Assembly: GCA_002412495.1 (NCBI GenBank)
Contig: DHVE01000044.1
Location: 1 to 64,000 of the forward strand
Direction of reading: 5' to 3'
Source: Betaproteobacteria bacterium UBA5216
Lineage (GTDB): Bacteria; Pseudomonadota; Gammaproteobacteria; Burkholderiales; SG8-41
Length of the DNA: 64,000 nt
In this document: positions 24,926 to 34,361 of the stretch, piece after piece
How the letters are laid out: every line of letters starts with the position of its first letter
Numbering within the stretch: the first letter of the stretch is position 1
Notes under the pieces: model-generated
What the model saw: only the letters and a program-made list of their open reading frames with translations
Told to the model about the DNA's origin: nothing
Databases searched by the model: none
Translations under genes and position numbers: made by a program

Positions 24926-27640
24926 ATGCGGGTTGATCCCCTTCAGGCGCTCGCCGCTGGCGCCGTGGTCGTCACCCCGAACCGCCGCCTCGCGCAGCAT
25001 TTCAAGTGCGAGTACGATGCCGCGCAAGCGGGGAGCGGAAAATTCGTCTGGCCCAGCGCCGACACGCTGCCGTATGGCGCGTTTCTGGAGCGCACCTGGC
25101 AAGAGCTTGCGCTGGCGGAAAACGGCGCGATGCTGCTGTCCGCGCCGCAGGAAGTCGCCTTGTGGGAAACCGTTATCGAATCGTCGCGGCTGGCGGATGG
25201 GCTGCTGAATCCTGCGTTGGCCGCACGCGCCGCGCGCGAAGCCTGGATCACGCTGCACGCGTTTCATCTCGATCACCCGCGCCACCGCGCCGCGCTGGAA
25301 AACGCGGGCGAGGATAGCGCGGCCTTCGATGCGTGGCGCCGCGCCTACAGCGAAAAATTGCGCACGCAGGGCTGGATCGACGGCGCGCAGTTGCCTGATT
25401 GCATTGCACAGGCGCTGCATCACGGCGCGCAGCCCCGCGCACGCCACATTTTGCGCGCGGGTTATGCCGCGTATACGCCGCAGCAACAACAGTTGTTCGA
25501 GGCGTTCACGCGTGCGGGGTGCGAGGTGGATGACGTGCCGGCGCATGATGGTGTGGCTAAACACGCCACGCGCCACGCATTTGATGATGCCGAAGCCGAA
25601 CTGATGTACATCGCGACCCGTGTGCGAACGTTGCTCGCGGCGCATGGCGACACGCAGCTGCGATTGCGCGTCGGCGTGGTGGTGCCCGATCTGGCGGCGC
25701 GGCGCACTGCCGTGCTGCGCGTGTTTGATGACGTGCTGGAGCCACTGCGCGTGACGGTGCCGGGCGATGCCGCGCCGCGTTTCCATAACTGTTCGCTGGG
25801 TTTGGCGTTGACGTCGTATCCTGTTGTTTTTACATCATTTTTTGTGCTGGCACTGGCGGGCGGTGAGCTCGCGCTGGAAGACGCCGGCGGATTGCTGCGC
25901 AGCCCGTATCTGGGCGCCGCCGAAGCTGAACTTGCACAACGCGCGCGGGTGGATGCCGCGTTGCGCGAACGCGGACGCAATCGCGTGACGCCCGGCGCGC
26001 TGCGCGCGGTGGCGCATGATCTCGCGCCGCGGTTCGCCACACTGCTTGAGCCGTGGATTGCGATGGCGCGCGACGCACGTGGTCTGCGCCAGCCGCCCTC
26101 GGCGTGGAGCGCGACGTTTCTGATGTTGCTCAAGGGCCTCGGCTGGCCGGGCGAACGCACGCTCGATTCGGCGGAATACCAGACGTTTGAAAAATTTCGC
26201 GACGTGGTGTCGGGCCTGTCGGCGCTTGATCCGTTGCGTCCGCGCGTCACCTACGCCGAGGCGCTCAGTGTGCTGCGGCGTCTGGCGGCCGATACCGTGT
26301 TTCAACCCGAGGTATCCCATGCACCGGTGCAAATACTCGGCACGCTGGAATCCATCGGCCTCTCGTTTGACGCGTTGTTTGTCAGCGGGCTTGCGGGGGA
26401 AACCTGGCCCGCCGCGCCGCGTCCCAATTCGTTTTTACCAGTGGCGCTGCAACGTGCGCTGGGCGTGCCGCATGCCAGCGCCGACTGGGAATTGCAGTTC
26501 GCGCGCCGCATGACTGCCCAGTGGCTGCGCGCCGCGCCCACGGTCACCTTCACCTGGCCGCAACGCGATGGTGAACGCGAGCTCACCGTCAGCCCGTTGA
26601 TTGAACATTTGCCCGAGGCCGTGTCGGCGACCGGCGCCATCGCGTTGTTGCGCGATGCGCTGTTTGACGCGCGCGGTTTTGAAACACTGGACGACTGGCG
26701 CGTGCCTCCGCTGTCAATTGCGCAGGGCAGCGTGCGTGTTTCCGGCGGCGCACAAATGTTCCTCAATCAGGCAGCGTGCCCGTTTCGCGCCTATGCGATA
26801 CACCGGCTTGGCGCATCGGGTCTCGAAACCGGCGCGGACGGGCTGGATGCGCGCGAGCGTGGCACGCTCGCGCATCAGGCGCTATCGGTGCTGTGGCGCG
26901 ATCTGGGTTCGCAGGCCGTATTGCTGGCGCTGGACGACGCGGCGTTGGAACAAAAAATCACCGGCGCGGTAAACAGTGCCGTCGATACGCTGTGTCAGGC
27001 GCGCCCCGACATCATGACCGAGGCCTTCGCCGCGCTGGAACGCACGCGGCTCGTTGCCTTGCTCACGCGCCTCACGACGCTCGAAAAATCACGTGCGCCG
27101 TTCGAGGTGGTTGCGTGCGAGCAGGTGCGCGCGCCCGAGATCGCGGGTGTGCAACTCCATGCACGGCTGGATCGCGTGGATCAACTCGCCGATGGCAGTC
27201 AGGTGATTCTCGATTACAAAACCGGCGCCGCGCACAGTGGCGGCTGGGCGGACGAGCGGCCAGACGAACCGCAGTTGCCGCTGTATGCGGTGGATACCAT
27301 GGATGGCGGCGCGGACGTGTCGGGCGTGGCCTTCGTGCAATTGCGCGCGCGCGAAGTGGCGTTCAAGGGCCTGACACGTGATGAACAGGTGCTGCCGGAT
27401 GTCGGCACCCTGTCGAATGCGGTTGCAAAAACACTGTCGGCGCAAGCGGCGGATTGGCCCGCGCTGCTGGCGTCGTGGCGCAGGGTGCTGGAGCAGCTTG
27501 CGCGTGACTATCTCGCGGGTCACGCCGAGGTTGATCCCAAGCGGTATCCGAAAACCTGCGAGTACTGCGAGCTTTCGGTCTTGTGCCGCGTGCGCGAGTT
27601 GATGGATCGCGGCGCATTGACCGAGGTGGAAGACGCATGA
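24926..27640 (+). CDS. AddB-like PD-(D/E)XK nuclease, TIGR03623-type DNA repair protein
   Basis: A 904-residue protein of the 'probable DNA repair protein' type (TIGR03623), the AddB-like partner of a UvrD/AddA helicase. The C-terminal nuclease carries the ILDYKTG motif. It also shows the iron-sulfur staple cysteines: CPF after the AACP-like start of the domain and TCEYCELSVLC near the end. The N-terminal two thirds resembles an inactive helicase. The stop overlaps the next gene's ATG (ATGA at 27,637–27,640), so both subunits should be made in equal amounts. The pair probably resects double-strand breaks in place of RecBCD. Confidence 0.87.
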   Translation: MRVDPLQALAAGAVVVTPNRRLAQHFKCEYDAAQAGSGKFVWPSADTLPYGAFLERTWQELALAENGAMLLSAPQEVALWETVIESSRLADGLLNPALAARAAREAWITLHAFHLDHPRHRAALENAGEDSAAFDAWRRAYSEKLRTQGWIDGAQLPDCIAQALHHGAQPRARHILRAGYAAYTPQQQQLFEAFTRAGCEVDDVPAHDGVAKHATRHAFDDAEAELMYIATRVRTLLAAHGDTQLRLRVGVVVPDLAARRTAVLRVFDDVLEPLRVTVPGDAAPRFHNCSLGLALTSYPVVFTSFFVLALAGGELALEDAGGLLRSPYLGAAEAELAQRARVDAALRERGRNRVTPGALRAVAHDLAPRFATLLEPWIAMARDARGLRQPPSAWSATFLMLLKGLGWPGERTLDSAEYQTFEKFRDVVSGLSALDPLRPRVTYAEALSVLRRLAADTVFQPEVSHAPVQILGTLESIGLSFDALFVSGLAGETWPAAPRPNSFLPVALQRALGVPHASADWELQFARRMTAQWLRAAPTVTFTWPQRDGERELTVSPLIEHLPEAVSATGAIALLRDALFDARGFETLDDWRVPPLSIAQGSVRVSGGAQMFLNQAACPFRAYAIHRLGASGLETGADGLDARERGTLAHQALSVLWRDLGSQAVLLALDDAALEQKITGAVNSAVDTLCQARPDIMTEAFAALERTRLVALLTRLTTLEKSRAPFEVVACEQVRAPEIAGVQLHARLDRVDQLADGSQVILDYKTGAAHSGGWADERPDEPQLPLYAVDTMDGGADVSGVAFVQLRAREVAFKGLTRDEQVLPDVGTLSNAVAKTLSAQAADWPALLASWRRVLEQLARDYLAGHAEVDPKRYPKTCEYCELSVLCRVRELMDRGALTEVEDA

Positions 27641-30600
27641 GCAAGCGCGCCACGCCATCCGAAGCCGATCGCACCGCGCGCGAGCGCGCCCTGGACGTAA
27701 CCGGCTCGTTCATCGTGCAGGCGCCGGCGGGCTCGGGCAAAACCGAACTGCTGATCCAGCGTTATCTTGCGTTGCTTGCCGGCGTGGAAGCGCCCGAGGA
27801 AATCATCGCGATCACGTTCACGCGCAAGGCGGCGGCGGAGATGCGTACCCGCGTCCTGGCGGCGCTGGCCGCGGGCGCCACCGACACGCCACCGGAAGCG
27901 GCGCACGCGCAAGTGACATGGCGGCTGGCACGCGCGGCGCGCGCGCGTGACGCGGCGCATGGTTGGGAACTCGCGGCCAATCCCAATCGGCTGCGCATCG
28001 ACACCATCGACGCGCTGTGTCATGCGCTGGCGCGGCAGATGCCGGTGCTTTCGCGGCTGGGCGCGCGGCCCGAGACCGTGACCGACGCGCGCGCGTTATA
28101 CGAAGACGCCGCGCGGCGCACCCTTGCCCTGCTCGAATCCAGAGGCGACGCGGCGCGGCACGTCGCCAACCTGTTGCCGCATCTGGACAACAACGTCGGA
28201 CAGGCCATTGAATTGATCGCCGGCATGCTTGCACGGCGTGACCAATGGATACGCCACGTTGCGGCGCCGCTGCGGCCCGACGCGCGCCGCGCGCAACTGG
28301 AAGCCGCGCTCGCCAACGAAATCGAACAAGCGCTTTCGTTAATGGTGGATCTGATCCCCATCGCGCTGCAAGGCGAACTCGTGGCGCTGTTGCGCCACGC
28401 CACCCGCAATTTGGCGGCGGCGAACATCGTCTCGCCAATACGTGCGTGCGAGGGGCTGACTGAACTGCCCGGCGCGGATGCGGCGAGTCTCGATGCCTGG
28501 CGCGGTGTGGCGGAACTGGTGCTGATCAAGGATGGCGCGCTGCGCAAACAGGTCAACAAAAACACCGGTTTTCCACCCGGCGCGGGCAAGGTGGAAAAAG
28601 CGGCGGCCAGCGCCGCCAAGGCGCGTCACGCCGATTTGATGGCGGCCTTGGCGCCGCACCGCACCTTTATCGAGACGCTGCATTTCACGCGTGCGCTGCC
28701 GCCCGCGACCTACACCGATGCGCAATGGCGCGTGGTCGAAGCGCTCGCCGCCTTGCTGCCCGTGGCGGCGGCGAACCTCGAATTGATTTTCGGCGAACGC
28801 GGTCAGGCGGATTTCACCGCCGTGTCGCAGGCCGCGCTGCGCGCGCTGGGCGACGAGGATGCGCCGACCGATCTGGCGCTTGCGCTCGATTACCGCATCC
28901 GCCATTTGTTGGTGGATGAATTTCAGGACACCTCGCTGTCGCAGTACGAATTGCTCAAAAAGCTCACGGCGGGCTGGCTGCCGGACGACGGACGCACGCT
29001 GTTCGTGGTGGGTGATCCGATGCAATCGATTTATCGTTTTCGCGAGGCCGAGGTAGGCTTGTACTTGCGCGCGCGTCACGAAGGCATCGGCACGGTGGCG
29101 CTGACGCCGCTCACGCTGTCGGTGAATTTCCGCTCGCAGCGCGGCGTGGTCGAATGGGTGAACCGCGCGTTCACTGCTGTGATGCCGGATGCTGAAGACC
29201 TCGCCAGTGGGGCGGTGCCGTATGTTCCTTGCGTGCCGTCACAGTCAGCGGATACCGACGACGCCGCCGTTCACATACACGCGCTCGGCAGCTTTGATCG
29301 CGACCTTGAAGCCCGGCGCGTGGCGGAAATCGTGCAGTGGGAAAAATCAGAAAATCCCAATAAAAACATGGTGTTACTGGTTCGTGCGCGCGGGCATCTG
29401 CGGTTCATCGCCCAAGCCTTGCGCGATGCCGGCCACAGTTTTCAGGCGGTGGAGATCGAGCCGCTGGGCCAGCGCGCGGTGGTGCAGGATTTGACCGCGC
29501 TCACGCGCGCGCTGTTTCATCCGGCGGACCGTATCGCGTGGCTCGCCGTGCTGCGCGCGCCGTGGTGCGGGCTGACGCTGGCGGATTTGAGCGCGCTTGC
29601 GGGTGACGATCATCGCGCTACTGTGTGGACGTTAATGTGCGAGGAAGCGCGTGTGCAAACCTTATCCGCGGACGGCGCGCGGCGTCTGACGCGCGTGCGC
29701 GGCATTCTTGCGGAATTTATCGCCGCGCGCCGCCGTGAATCCGCCGCGCGCTGGATCGAAGGCGCGTGGCTTGCACTGGGCGGGCCGGCCTGTGTCGGCA
29801 CGCGCACGGATATTGAAGACGCACAGGCGTATTTTCGTCTGCTTGAAACACTCGAAGACGGCGGCGACATCGCCGACTTCGCCGTACTGGAAGAAAACGT
29901 CGCGAAACTCTTCGCCGCCGCCGATGCGCAAGCCGACACACGCTTGCAGTTGATGACCATCCACAAGGCCAAGGGACTTGAATTTGATGTGGTGATCGTG
30001 CCGGGGTTGGGCTACACGCCGCGCCGCAACGAGCCGCAATTGCTGGCGTGGCAGGAGCGTCCACGCGCGCACGGCGAATCGGAATTGCTGCTTGCCCCGA
30101 TACGCGAGGCGAGCGACCCGAGTGCGGATGGTGATCCGATTTACCGTTACCTCGACGCGCTGGAAAAATTAAAAGGCGTGCACGAAGACGCGCGCCTGCT
30201 CTACGTGGCGGCGACGCGGGCCAAATCGCGGTTGCACCTGATTGCGCAGATCGATGCGGGCGCGGATGAGCCTGCCCCGCGCGCGGGCTCGTTGCTGTCG
30301 CGGTTGTGGCCGGCGGTGGCGCACGAGTTCGCGGGTGTGCAGGCGCCGGAGGCATTGGAGGCGTCTGGCAACGTCGATGCCGCAATCCCGGCCCCGCCGC
30401 GCGTGCCGCCCGTGATTCATCGCTTGCCGCTGGACTGGGCGCCGCCCCCCGCGCCGGCGCGCGTCGATTGGGTCTTGACCGCGCAGGATGCCGCGCACGC
30501 CAGTGCGCACGATCAGGTGGAATTTTCATGGGCCTCTGAAACCGCCAAACACATCGGCACGGTGGTGCACCGCTTTTTGCAGCGCATCGCTGAAGATGGC

Positions 30601-31083
30601 GTCGCGGCGTGGGACGCGGCGCGGGTGCAATCGCTGCGCGCCGTTTATCAGCGTGAACTCAAACGGCTGGGCGTGCCGGCGATGGAAATGGATCACGCGA
30701 CGGCGCGCGTCAGTGCCGCGCTTGCCACGAGTGTGGCCGACCCGCGCGGCCGTTGGATGCTGGACGCCCACAATGAAGCGCGCGCCGAGTTACGATTGAC
30801 CGGCCTCATAGCCGCGGAGACGGTCGATGTGGTGATCGACCGCACGTTTATCGACGACAGTGGCGTGCGCTGGATTATCGATTTTAAGACCAGCGTTCAT
30901 GAAGGCGGCGATCAAGACGCCTTTTTGGATAACGAGCGCGTGCGCTACGCCGCGCAGTTGCTGCGTTATGGCGCGCTGATGCGCATGGCGGATTTACATA
31001 ACGGACGCGCTGATCGCGAGATACGGCTGGGGCTGTATTTCCCGCTGCTGGGCGGCTGGCGCGAGTGGCGTTACGACGGTTGA
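27637..31083 (+). CDS. AddA-like UvrD-family helicase-nuclease
   Basis: A 1148-residue superfamily 1 helicase with a C-terminal nuclease. The motifs occur in order: Walker A APAGSGKT (29–36), TFTRKAAAEM, DEFQDTS (about 427–433), VVGDPMQSIYRFR, LSVNFRSQ, TIHKAKGLEFD and VAATRAKSRLHL. A PD-(D/E)XK domain follows, with GTVVHRFLQ and IIDFKTS at about 1080–1086, so both activities look intact. The ATG at 27,637 overlaps the previous stop and aligns with the expected N-terminus; an in-frame codon at 27,583 lies inside the preceding gene. It acts with the preceding protein in recombinational repair. Confidence 0.93.
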   Translation: MSKRATPSEADRTARERALDVTGSFIVQAPAGSGKTELLIQRYLALLAGVEAPEEIIAITFTRKAAAEMRTRVLAALAAGATDTPPEAAHAQVTWRLARAARARDAAHGWELAANPNRLRIDTIDALCHALARQMPVLSRLGARPETVTDARALYEDAARRTLALLESRGDAARHVANLLPHLDNNVGQAIELIAGMLARRDQWIRHVAAPLRPDARRAQLEAALANEIEQALSLMVDLIPIALQGELVALLRHATRNLAAANIVSPIRACEGLTELPGADAASLDAWRGVAELVLIKDGALRKQVNKNTGFPPGAGKVEKAAASAAKARHADLMAALAPHRTFIETLHFTRALPPATYTDAQWRVVEALAALLPVAAANLELIFGERGQADFTAVSQAALRALGDEDAPTDLALALDYRIRHLLVDEFQDTSLSQYELLKKLTAGWLPDDGRTLFVVGDPMQSIYRFREAEVGLYLRARHEGIGTVALTPLTLSVNFRSQRGVVEWVNRAFTAVMPDAEDLASGAVPYVPCVPSQSADTDDAAVHIHALGSFDRDLEARRVAEIVQWEKSENPNKNMVLLVRARGHLRFIAQALRDAGHSFQAVEIEPLGQRAVVQDLTALTRALFHPADRIAWLAVLRAPWCGLTLADLSALAGDDHRATVWTLMCEEARVQTLSADGARRLTRVRGILAEFIAARRRESAARWIEGAWLALGGPACVGTRTDIEDAQAYFRLLETLEDGGDIADFAVLEENVAKLFAAADAQADTRLQLMTIHKAKGLEFDVVIVPGLGYTPRRNEPQLLAWQERPRAHGESELLLAPIREASDPSADGDPIYRYLDALEKLKGVHEDARLLYVAATRAKSRLHLIAQIDAGADEPAPRAGSLLSRLWPAVAHEFAGVQAPEALEASGNVDAAIPAPPRVPPVIHRLPLDWAPPPAPARVDWVLTAQDAAHASAHDQVEFSWASETAKHIGTVVHRFLQRIAEDGVAAWDAARVQSLRAVYQRELKRLGVPAMEMDHATARVSAALATSVADPRGRWMLDAHNEARAELRLTGLIAAETVDVVIDRTFIDDSGVRWIIDFKTSVHEGGDQDAFLDNERVRYAAQLLRYGALMRMADLHNGRADREIRLGLYFPLLGGWREWRYDG

Positions 31084-31192
31084 TATCGGATTGCCAAGGT
31101 CAGGTTCAAAGGCATTGCGCCTTTGCGGTGCTGGTACGCTTTGGGGTTAGAATTCGATTATTCCCTTTCATTCAACCACCCGTGAGACACCC

Positions 31193-32278
31193 ATGAAAAT
31201 CACCAAAGTCCAGACCGCTTTTGTTGAAGTGCCTGCCGATGAACCGCTCGCCAACGGCCCCGAAGAAAAAGGCGCCACGCGCAAACTGATCGCGGTGAAG
31301 GTCAGCACCGATCAAGGCTTGCAGGGCGTATCGGTGGCGTTTTTCGGCGGCGGCATTACGCCGGCGCTGAAGTCGGCGATTGATTCGTTGGGCGCGCTGG
31401 CGGTCGGCATGGATCCGCAATGCACCGAACCCATTCATGCGAAATTCCGTGTTGCGGGTTCGCATGCCGGGCCGGGCGGTATTTTTACGCTGGCCTCGTC
31501 CGCCATCGACATTGCGCTGTGGGACATCAAGGGCAAGGCCGCGGGCAAGCCCGTGTCCGAACTGCTGGGCGGCTTCCGCAAAACCGTGCCTACCTACGCC
31601 AGCGGCGCGCTGATGCGCAGCTTCCCGCTGAAACACGTGGTGAAGGCCGCCGAGACGCTGGTGAAAAAAGGCTACACGCAAATGAAGACGCAGTTGGCAC
31701 TCCCCGGCGACACCAATCCGCCGAAAGAAGTCGAGCGCATCCGCCTGATTCGCGAAGCCATTGGCGACAAAATCGACCTGATGTGCGACATCAATCAGCG
31801 CTGGGACGTGCGTCAGGCGATTTCCATCGGCAAGCAGGTCGAGAGATATCATCTGTTCTGGCTTGAAGACGTGGTAGCGCACGACGACTATCCGAGCCTT
31901 GCGCGCGTTACCGCCGCGCTCGATACCCCGGTGGCGGGCGGCGAATATGTTTACGGATCGGTACCGTTCCGGCATATGATGGAGGCGCGCTCGGTGGACA
32001 TCATCATGATCGATCTGATGCGCTCCTGCGGCATCACCGGCTTTATGAAAATTGCCGGCATGGCCGAAGCGTTCAATCTGCCGGTGGTCAGTCACCTGAT
32101 TCCCGAGATTCAGGTGCATACTATTGCCGCCATTCCCAACGGCCTCACGGTGGAATACATGCCGTGGACCTTCCGTTGCTACAAGGAAGTGCCCGTGCCG
32201 AAAAACGGCATGCTCACCGTGCCGAACAAGCCGGGGCTGGGGCTGGAGTTTGATCCGAAGGTCGTGAAGTTCAAGTGA
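31193..32278 (+). CDS. Mandelate racemase/muconate lactonizing enzyme family protein
   Basis: A 361-residue enolase-superfamily enzyme with the capping domain (1–115) and the barrel. Likely magnesium ligands are D199 (CDINQRW), E225 (WLED) and E251 (GGEY); K165 and the D274/H301 pair are candidate acid/base residues, the latter as in mandelate-racemase-type members. Reactions of this subgroup are sugar-acid dehydration or racemisation; the substrate is unknown. The stop overlaps the start of a Bug binding protein by one base, linking enzyme and solute capture. A TAGAAT −10-like box lies at 31,148–31,153. Confidence 0.87.
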   Translation: MKITKVQTAFVEVPADEPLANGPEEKGATRKLIAVKVSTDQGLQGVSVAFFGGGITPALKSAIDSLGALAVGMDPQCTEPIHAKFRVAGSHAGPGGIFTLASSAIDIALWDIKGKAAGKPVSELLGGFRKTVPTYASGALMRSFPLKHVVKAAETLVKKGYTQMKTQLALPGDTNPPKEVERIRLIREAIGDKIDLMCDINQRWDVRQAISIGKQVERYHLFWLEDVVAHDDYPSLARVTAALDTPVAGGEYVYGSVPFRHMMEARSVDIIMIDLMRSCGITGFMKIAGMAEAFNLPVVSHLIPEIQVHTIAAIPNGLTVEYMPWTFRCYKEVPVPKNGMLTVPNKPGLGLEFDPKVVKFK

Positions 32279-33231
32279 TGCGCGTATGTCTGTCTGCGTT
32301 ATTGTTGGTGCCCGCGCTGTCAGCGGCACAACAATATCCCGCCGGTCCAATGCGCATCGTGGTGCCGTTTCCGCCCGGCGGCGGCACCGACATCTTTGCG
32401 CGCGCCATGGCGCAAAAGCTCAACGAAGCGTGGAACGTGCCGGTGATCGTTGAAAACCGCGGCGGTGCCAACGGAACCATCGGTACCGCCTACGTCGCGA
32501 AATCCACGCCCGACGGACACACCGCGCTGGTGGTGCCCAGCGGCTTTGCGGTGAACCCGAGCATCTATCCAAAGCTGCCGTTTGACACCGCAAAAGATTT
32601 TGCGCCAGTGAGTCTGCTGGCCGAAGGGCCGTTGGTGCTGTCGCTGCATCCGTCGTTTCCGCCGCGCAGCGTGAAGGAATTCATCGCGTTTCTCAAAGCG
32701 CGCCCCGGCGAAATCAATTACGGCAGTTCGGGCAACGGTTCGCCGCCACACTTGGCGACGGAGTTGTTCAAGCTGCTGACCGGCACGCAGATCAACCACA
32801 TACCGTACAAAGGCGCGGGGCCCGCGGCCATCGATTTATTCGCCGGGCAGATACCGATTTATTTCATGAACGCGTTACAGGTCACGCAATATGTGCGCAG
32901 CGGCAAAGTGCGCGCGCTGGGTGTCACCACCAGCAAACGTTTTCCACCGCTGCCGGATGTGCCCACGATCGCCGAAGCGGGCGTGCCGGGCTACTCGATG
33001 TCGAATTGGTATGGCCTGCTGGTGCCATCCGCCACCCCGCGATCCAGTGTGACGAAACTTAATGCGGAAATTGCGCGCATTTTGAATCTGCCGGAAATCA
33101 AGGACCGGTTGACCAGCCAGGGTGCGATACTGGTTGGCAATACTCCGGAAGAATTTACCGCGTTCTTGCGCAGCGAGATGGCCACCGCGACGAAGATCGT
33201 TAAAGCCGCGGGGATGACGGCGACGAACTGA
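32278..33231 (+). CDS. Bug/TctC-family periplasmic substrate-binding protein 1
   Basis: A 317-residue Bug protein. The signal peptide is residues 1–18 (cut before QQYP). The ligand loop PFPPGGGTDIFAR carries the conserved Asp; the second loop is YGSSGNGSPPHLATE and IPYKGAGPA is the third landmark. Family members bind carboxylates through main-chain loops and that Asp. The start ATG is in a TGATG overlap with the enolase-superfamily gene, so the pair is translationally coupled and the enzyme's substrate is probably what this protein captures. No TctA/TctB genes adjoin. Confidence 0.92.
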   Translation: MRVCLSALLLVPALSAAQQYPAGPMRIVVPFPPGGGTDIFARAMAQKLNEAWNVPVIVENRGGANGTIGTAYVAKSTPDGHTALVVPSGFAVNPSIYPKLPFDTAKDFAPVSLLAEGPLVLSLHPSFPPRSVKEFIAFLKARPGEINYGSSGNGSPPHLATELFKLLTGTQINHIPYKGAGPAAIDLFAGQIPIYFMNALQVTQYVRSGKVRALGVTTSKRFPPLPDVPTIAEAGVPGYSMSNWYGLLVPSATPRSSVTKLNAEIARILNLPEIKDRLTSQGAILVGNTPEEFTAFLRSEMATATKIVKAAGMTATN

Positions 33232-33262
33232 CGGATTGTTTGAATGCGGAAAACGTTAACAA

Positions 33263-34237
33263 TTAACCCGCACGCGCACCGGAAGCCTTCACCACCTTTG
33301 CCCATTTCGCGATTTCACTCTCGGTGTATTTCGCGAACTCCTCCGGTCCCAAGGTACGCACCTCAACGCCGGAATTGAACAAGCGCGTTTTTACATCCTG
33401 CTGGCCGAGGGACGCGAGCGCCACCTTGTAGATAGTGGCAACAATGTCGGCAGGCAATTTGGCTGGGCCGACGATGCCGTACCACGCCACGGCGTCGTAA
33501 CCAGGCAATCCCAATTCCGCAATCGTCGCGAGCTCCGGAATGGAGGGTGAGCGTTTCAGTGACGTGACGCCGAGCGCACGCAAACGGCCTGATTTGATCA
33601 GTGGTATCGCCGATGACAAACTCGCGAATTGCAAATCAGTCTCGCCTGATAACAAGGCCGTCAAGGACTCTGCCGCGCCCTTGAACGGCACGTGGACCAT
33701 CTTGGTACTGGTCATTACGCTGAAGAGTTCACCCGCCAGATGCACCGTGGTGCCCGCGCCGGACGAGCCGTAGTTCAACACGCCGGGCTTGGATTTTGCC
33801 AGCGCAATAAAATCCTTCAGCGATTTTACCGGCACCACCGGATTCACCACCAATACATTCGGGCTGTCGCCCACCAGGGTGATCGGCGTGAAGTCGCGCT
33901 GCGGGTGATACGACAGTTTCGAATACAGACTTACATTAATCGCCTGTGTGCCAATGGTGCCCATCATCAGCGTGTAACCATCGGCGGGACTTTTGGCTGT
34001 GAGTTCCGCCGCGATGTTGCCGCCCGCGCCGCCGCGGTTATCCATGACGAGCGCCTGTCCGAGACGATCGCGCATCGCCGGCTCCATGGCGCGCGCGATG
34101 ATATCGGCGGCGCTACCGGCTGTGAACGGAATCAGCATGCGGATGGGGCGGGGGGGGGACTGCTGCGCATGTGCCGAAACGGAAACAGCAGCGAAAGCGC
34201 CAGTTAATAACGCAATGGCCAATGATCGCAAGCCCAT
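33263..34237 (-). CDS. Bug/TctC-family periplasmic substrate-binding protein 2
   Basis: A 324-residue Bug protein with a Sec signal (1–24, ending AHA-QQ). The ligand loop is PFTAGSAADIIAR, which departs from the usual PPGG yet keeps the Asp; the second loop is YGSSGAGTTVHLAGE and then HVPFKGAAES. It is the only Bug gene of the window on the minus strand. It is convergent with Bug 1 and divergent from the selenoprotein gene, with which it shares a roughly 125-base promoter region. The ligand is unknown. Confidence 0.92.
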   Translation of the reverse strand: MGLRSLAIALLTGAFAAVSVSAHAQQSPPRPIRMLIPFTAGSAADIIARAMEPAMRDRLGQALVMDNRGGAGGNIAAELTAKSPADGYTLMMGTIGTQAINVSLYSKLSYHPQRDFTPITLVGDSPNVLVVNPVVPVKSLKDFIALAKSKPGVLNYGSSGAGTTVHLAGELFSVMTSTKMVHVPFKGAAESLTALLSGETDLQFASLSSAIPLIKSGRLRALGVTSLKRSPSIPELATIAELGLPGYDAVAWYGIVGPAKLPADIVATIYKVALASLGQQDVKTRLFNSGVEVRTLGPEEFAKYTESEIAKWAKVVKASGARAG

Positions 34238-34361
34238 GAAATTCCCCTGCTGTAGTTGAACGGCGCAGAGCCTAACACGATGTGAACACCGTCGCTAGAC
34301 TGTGGCTGGTGAACCACTGATAATCAAACATCTTCCATGCCATTCTCAGGAGCAACCCATC

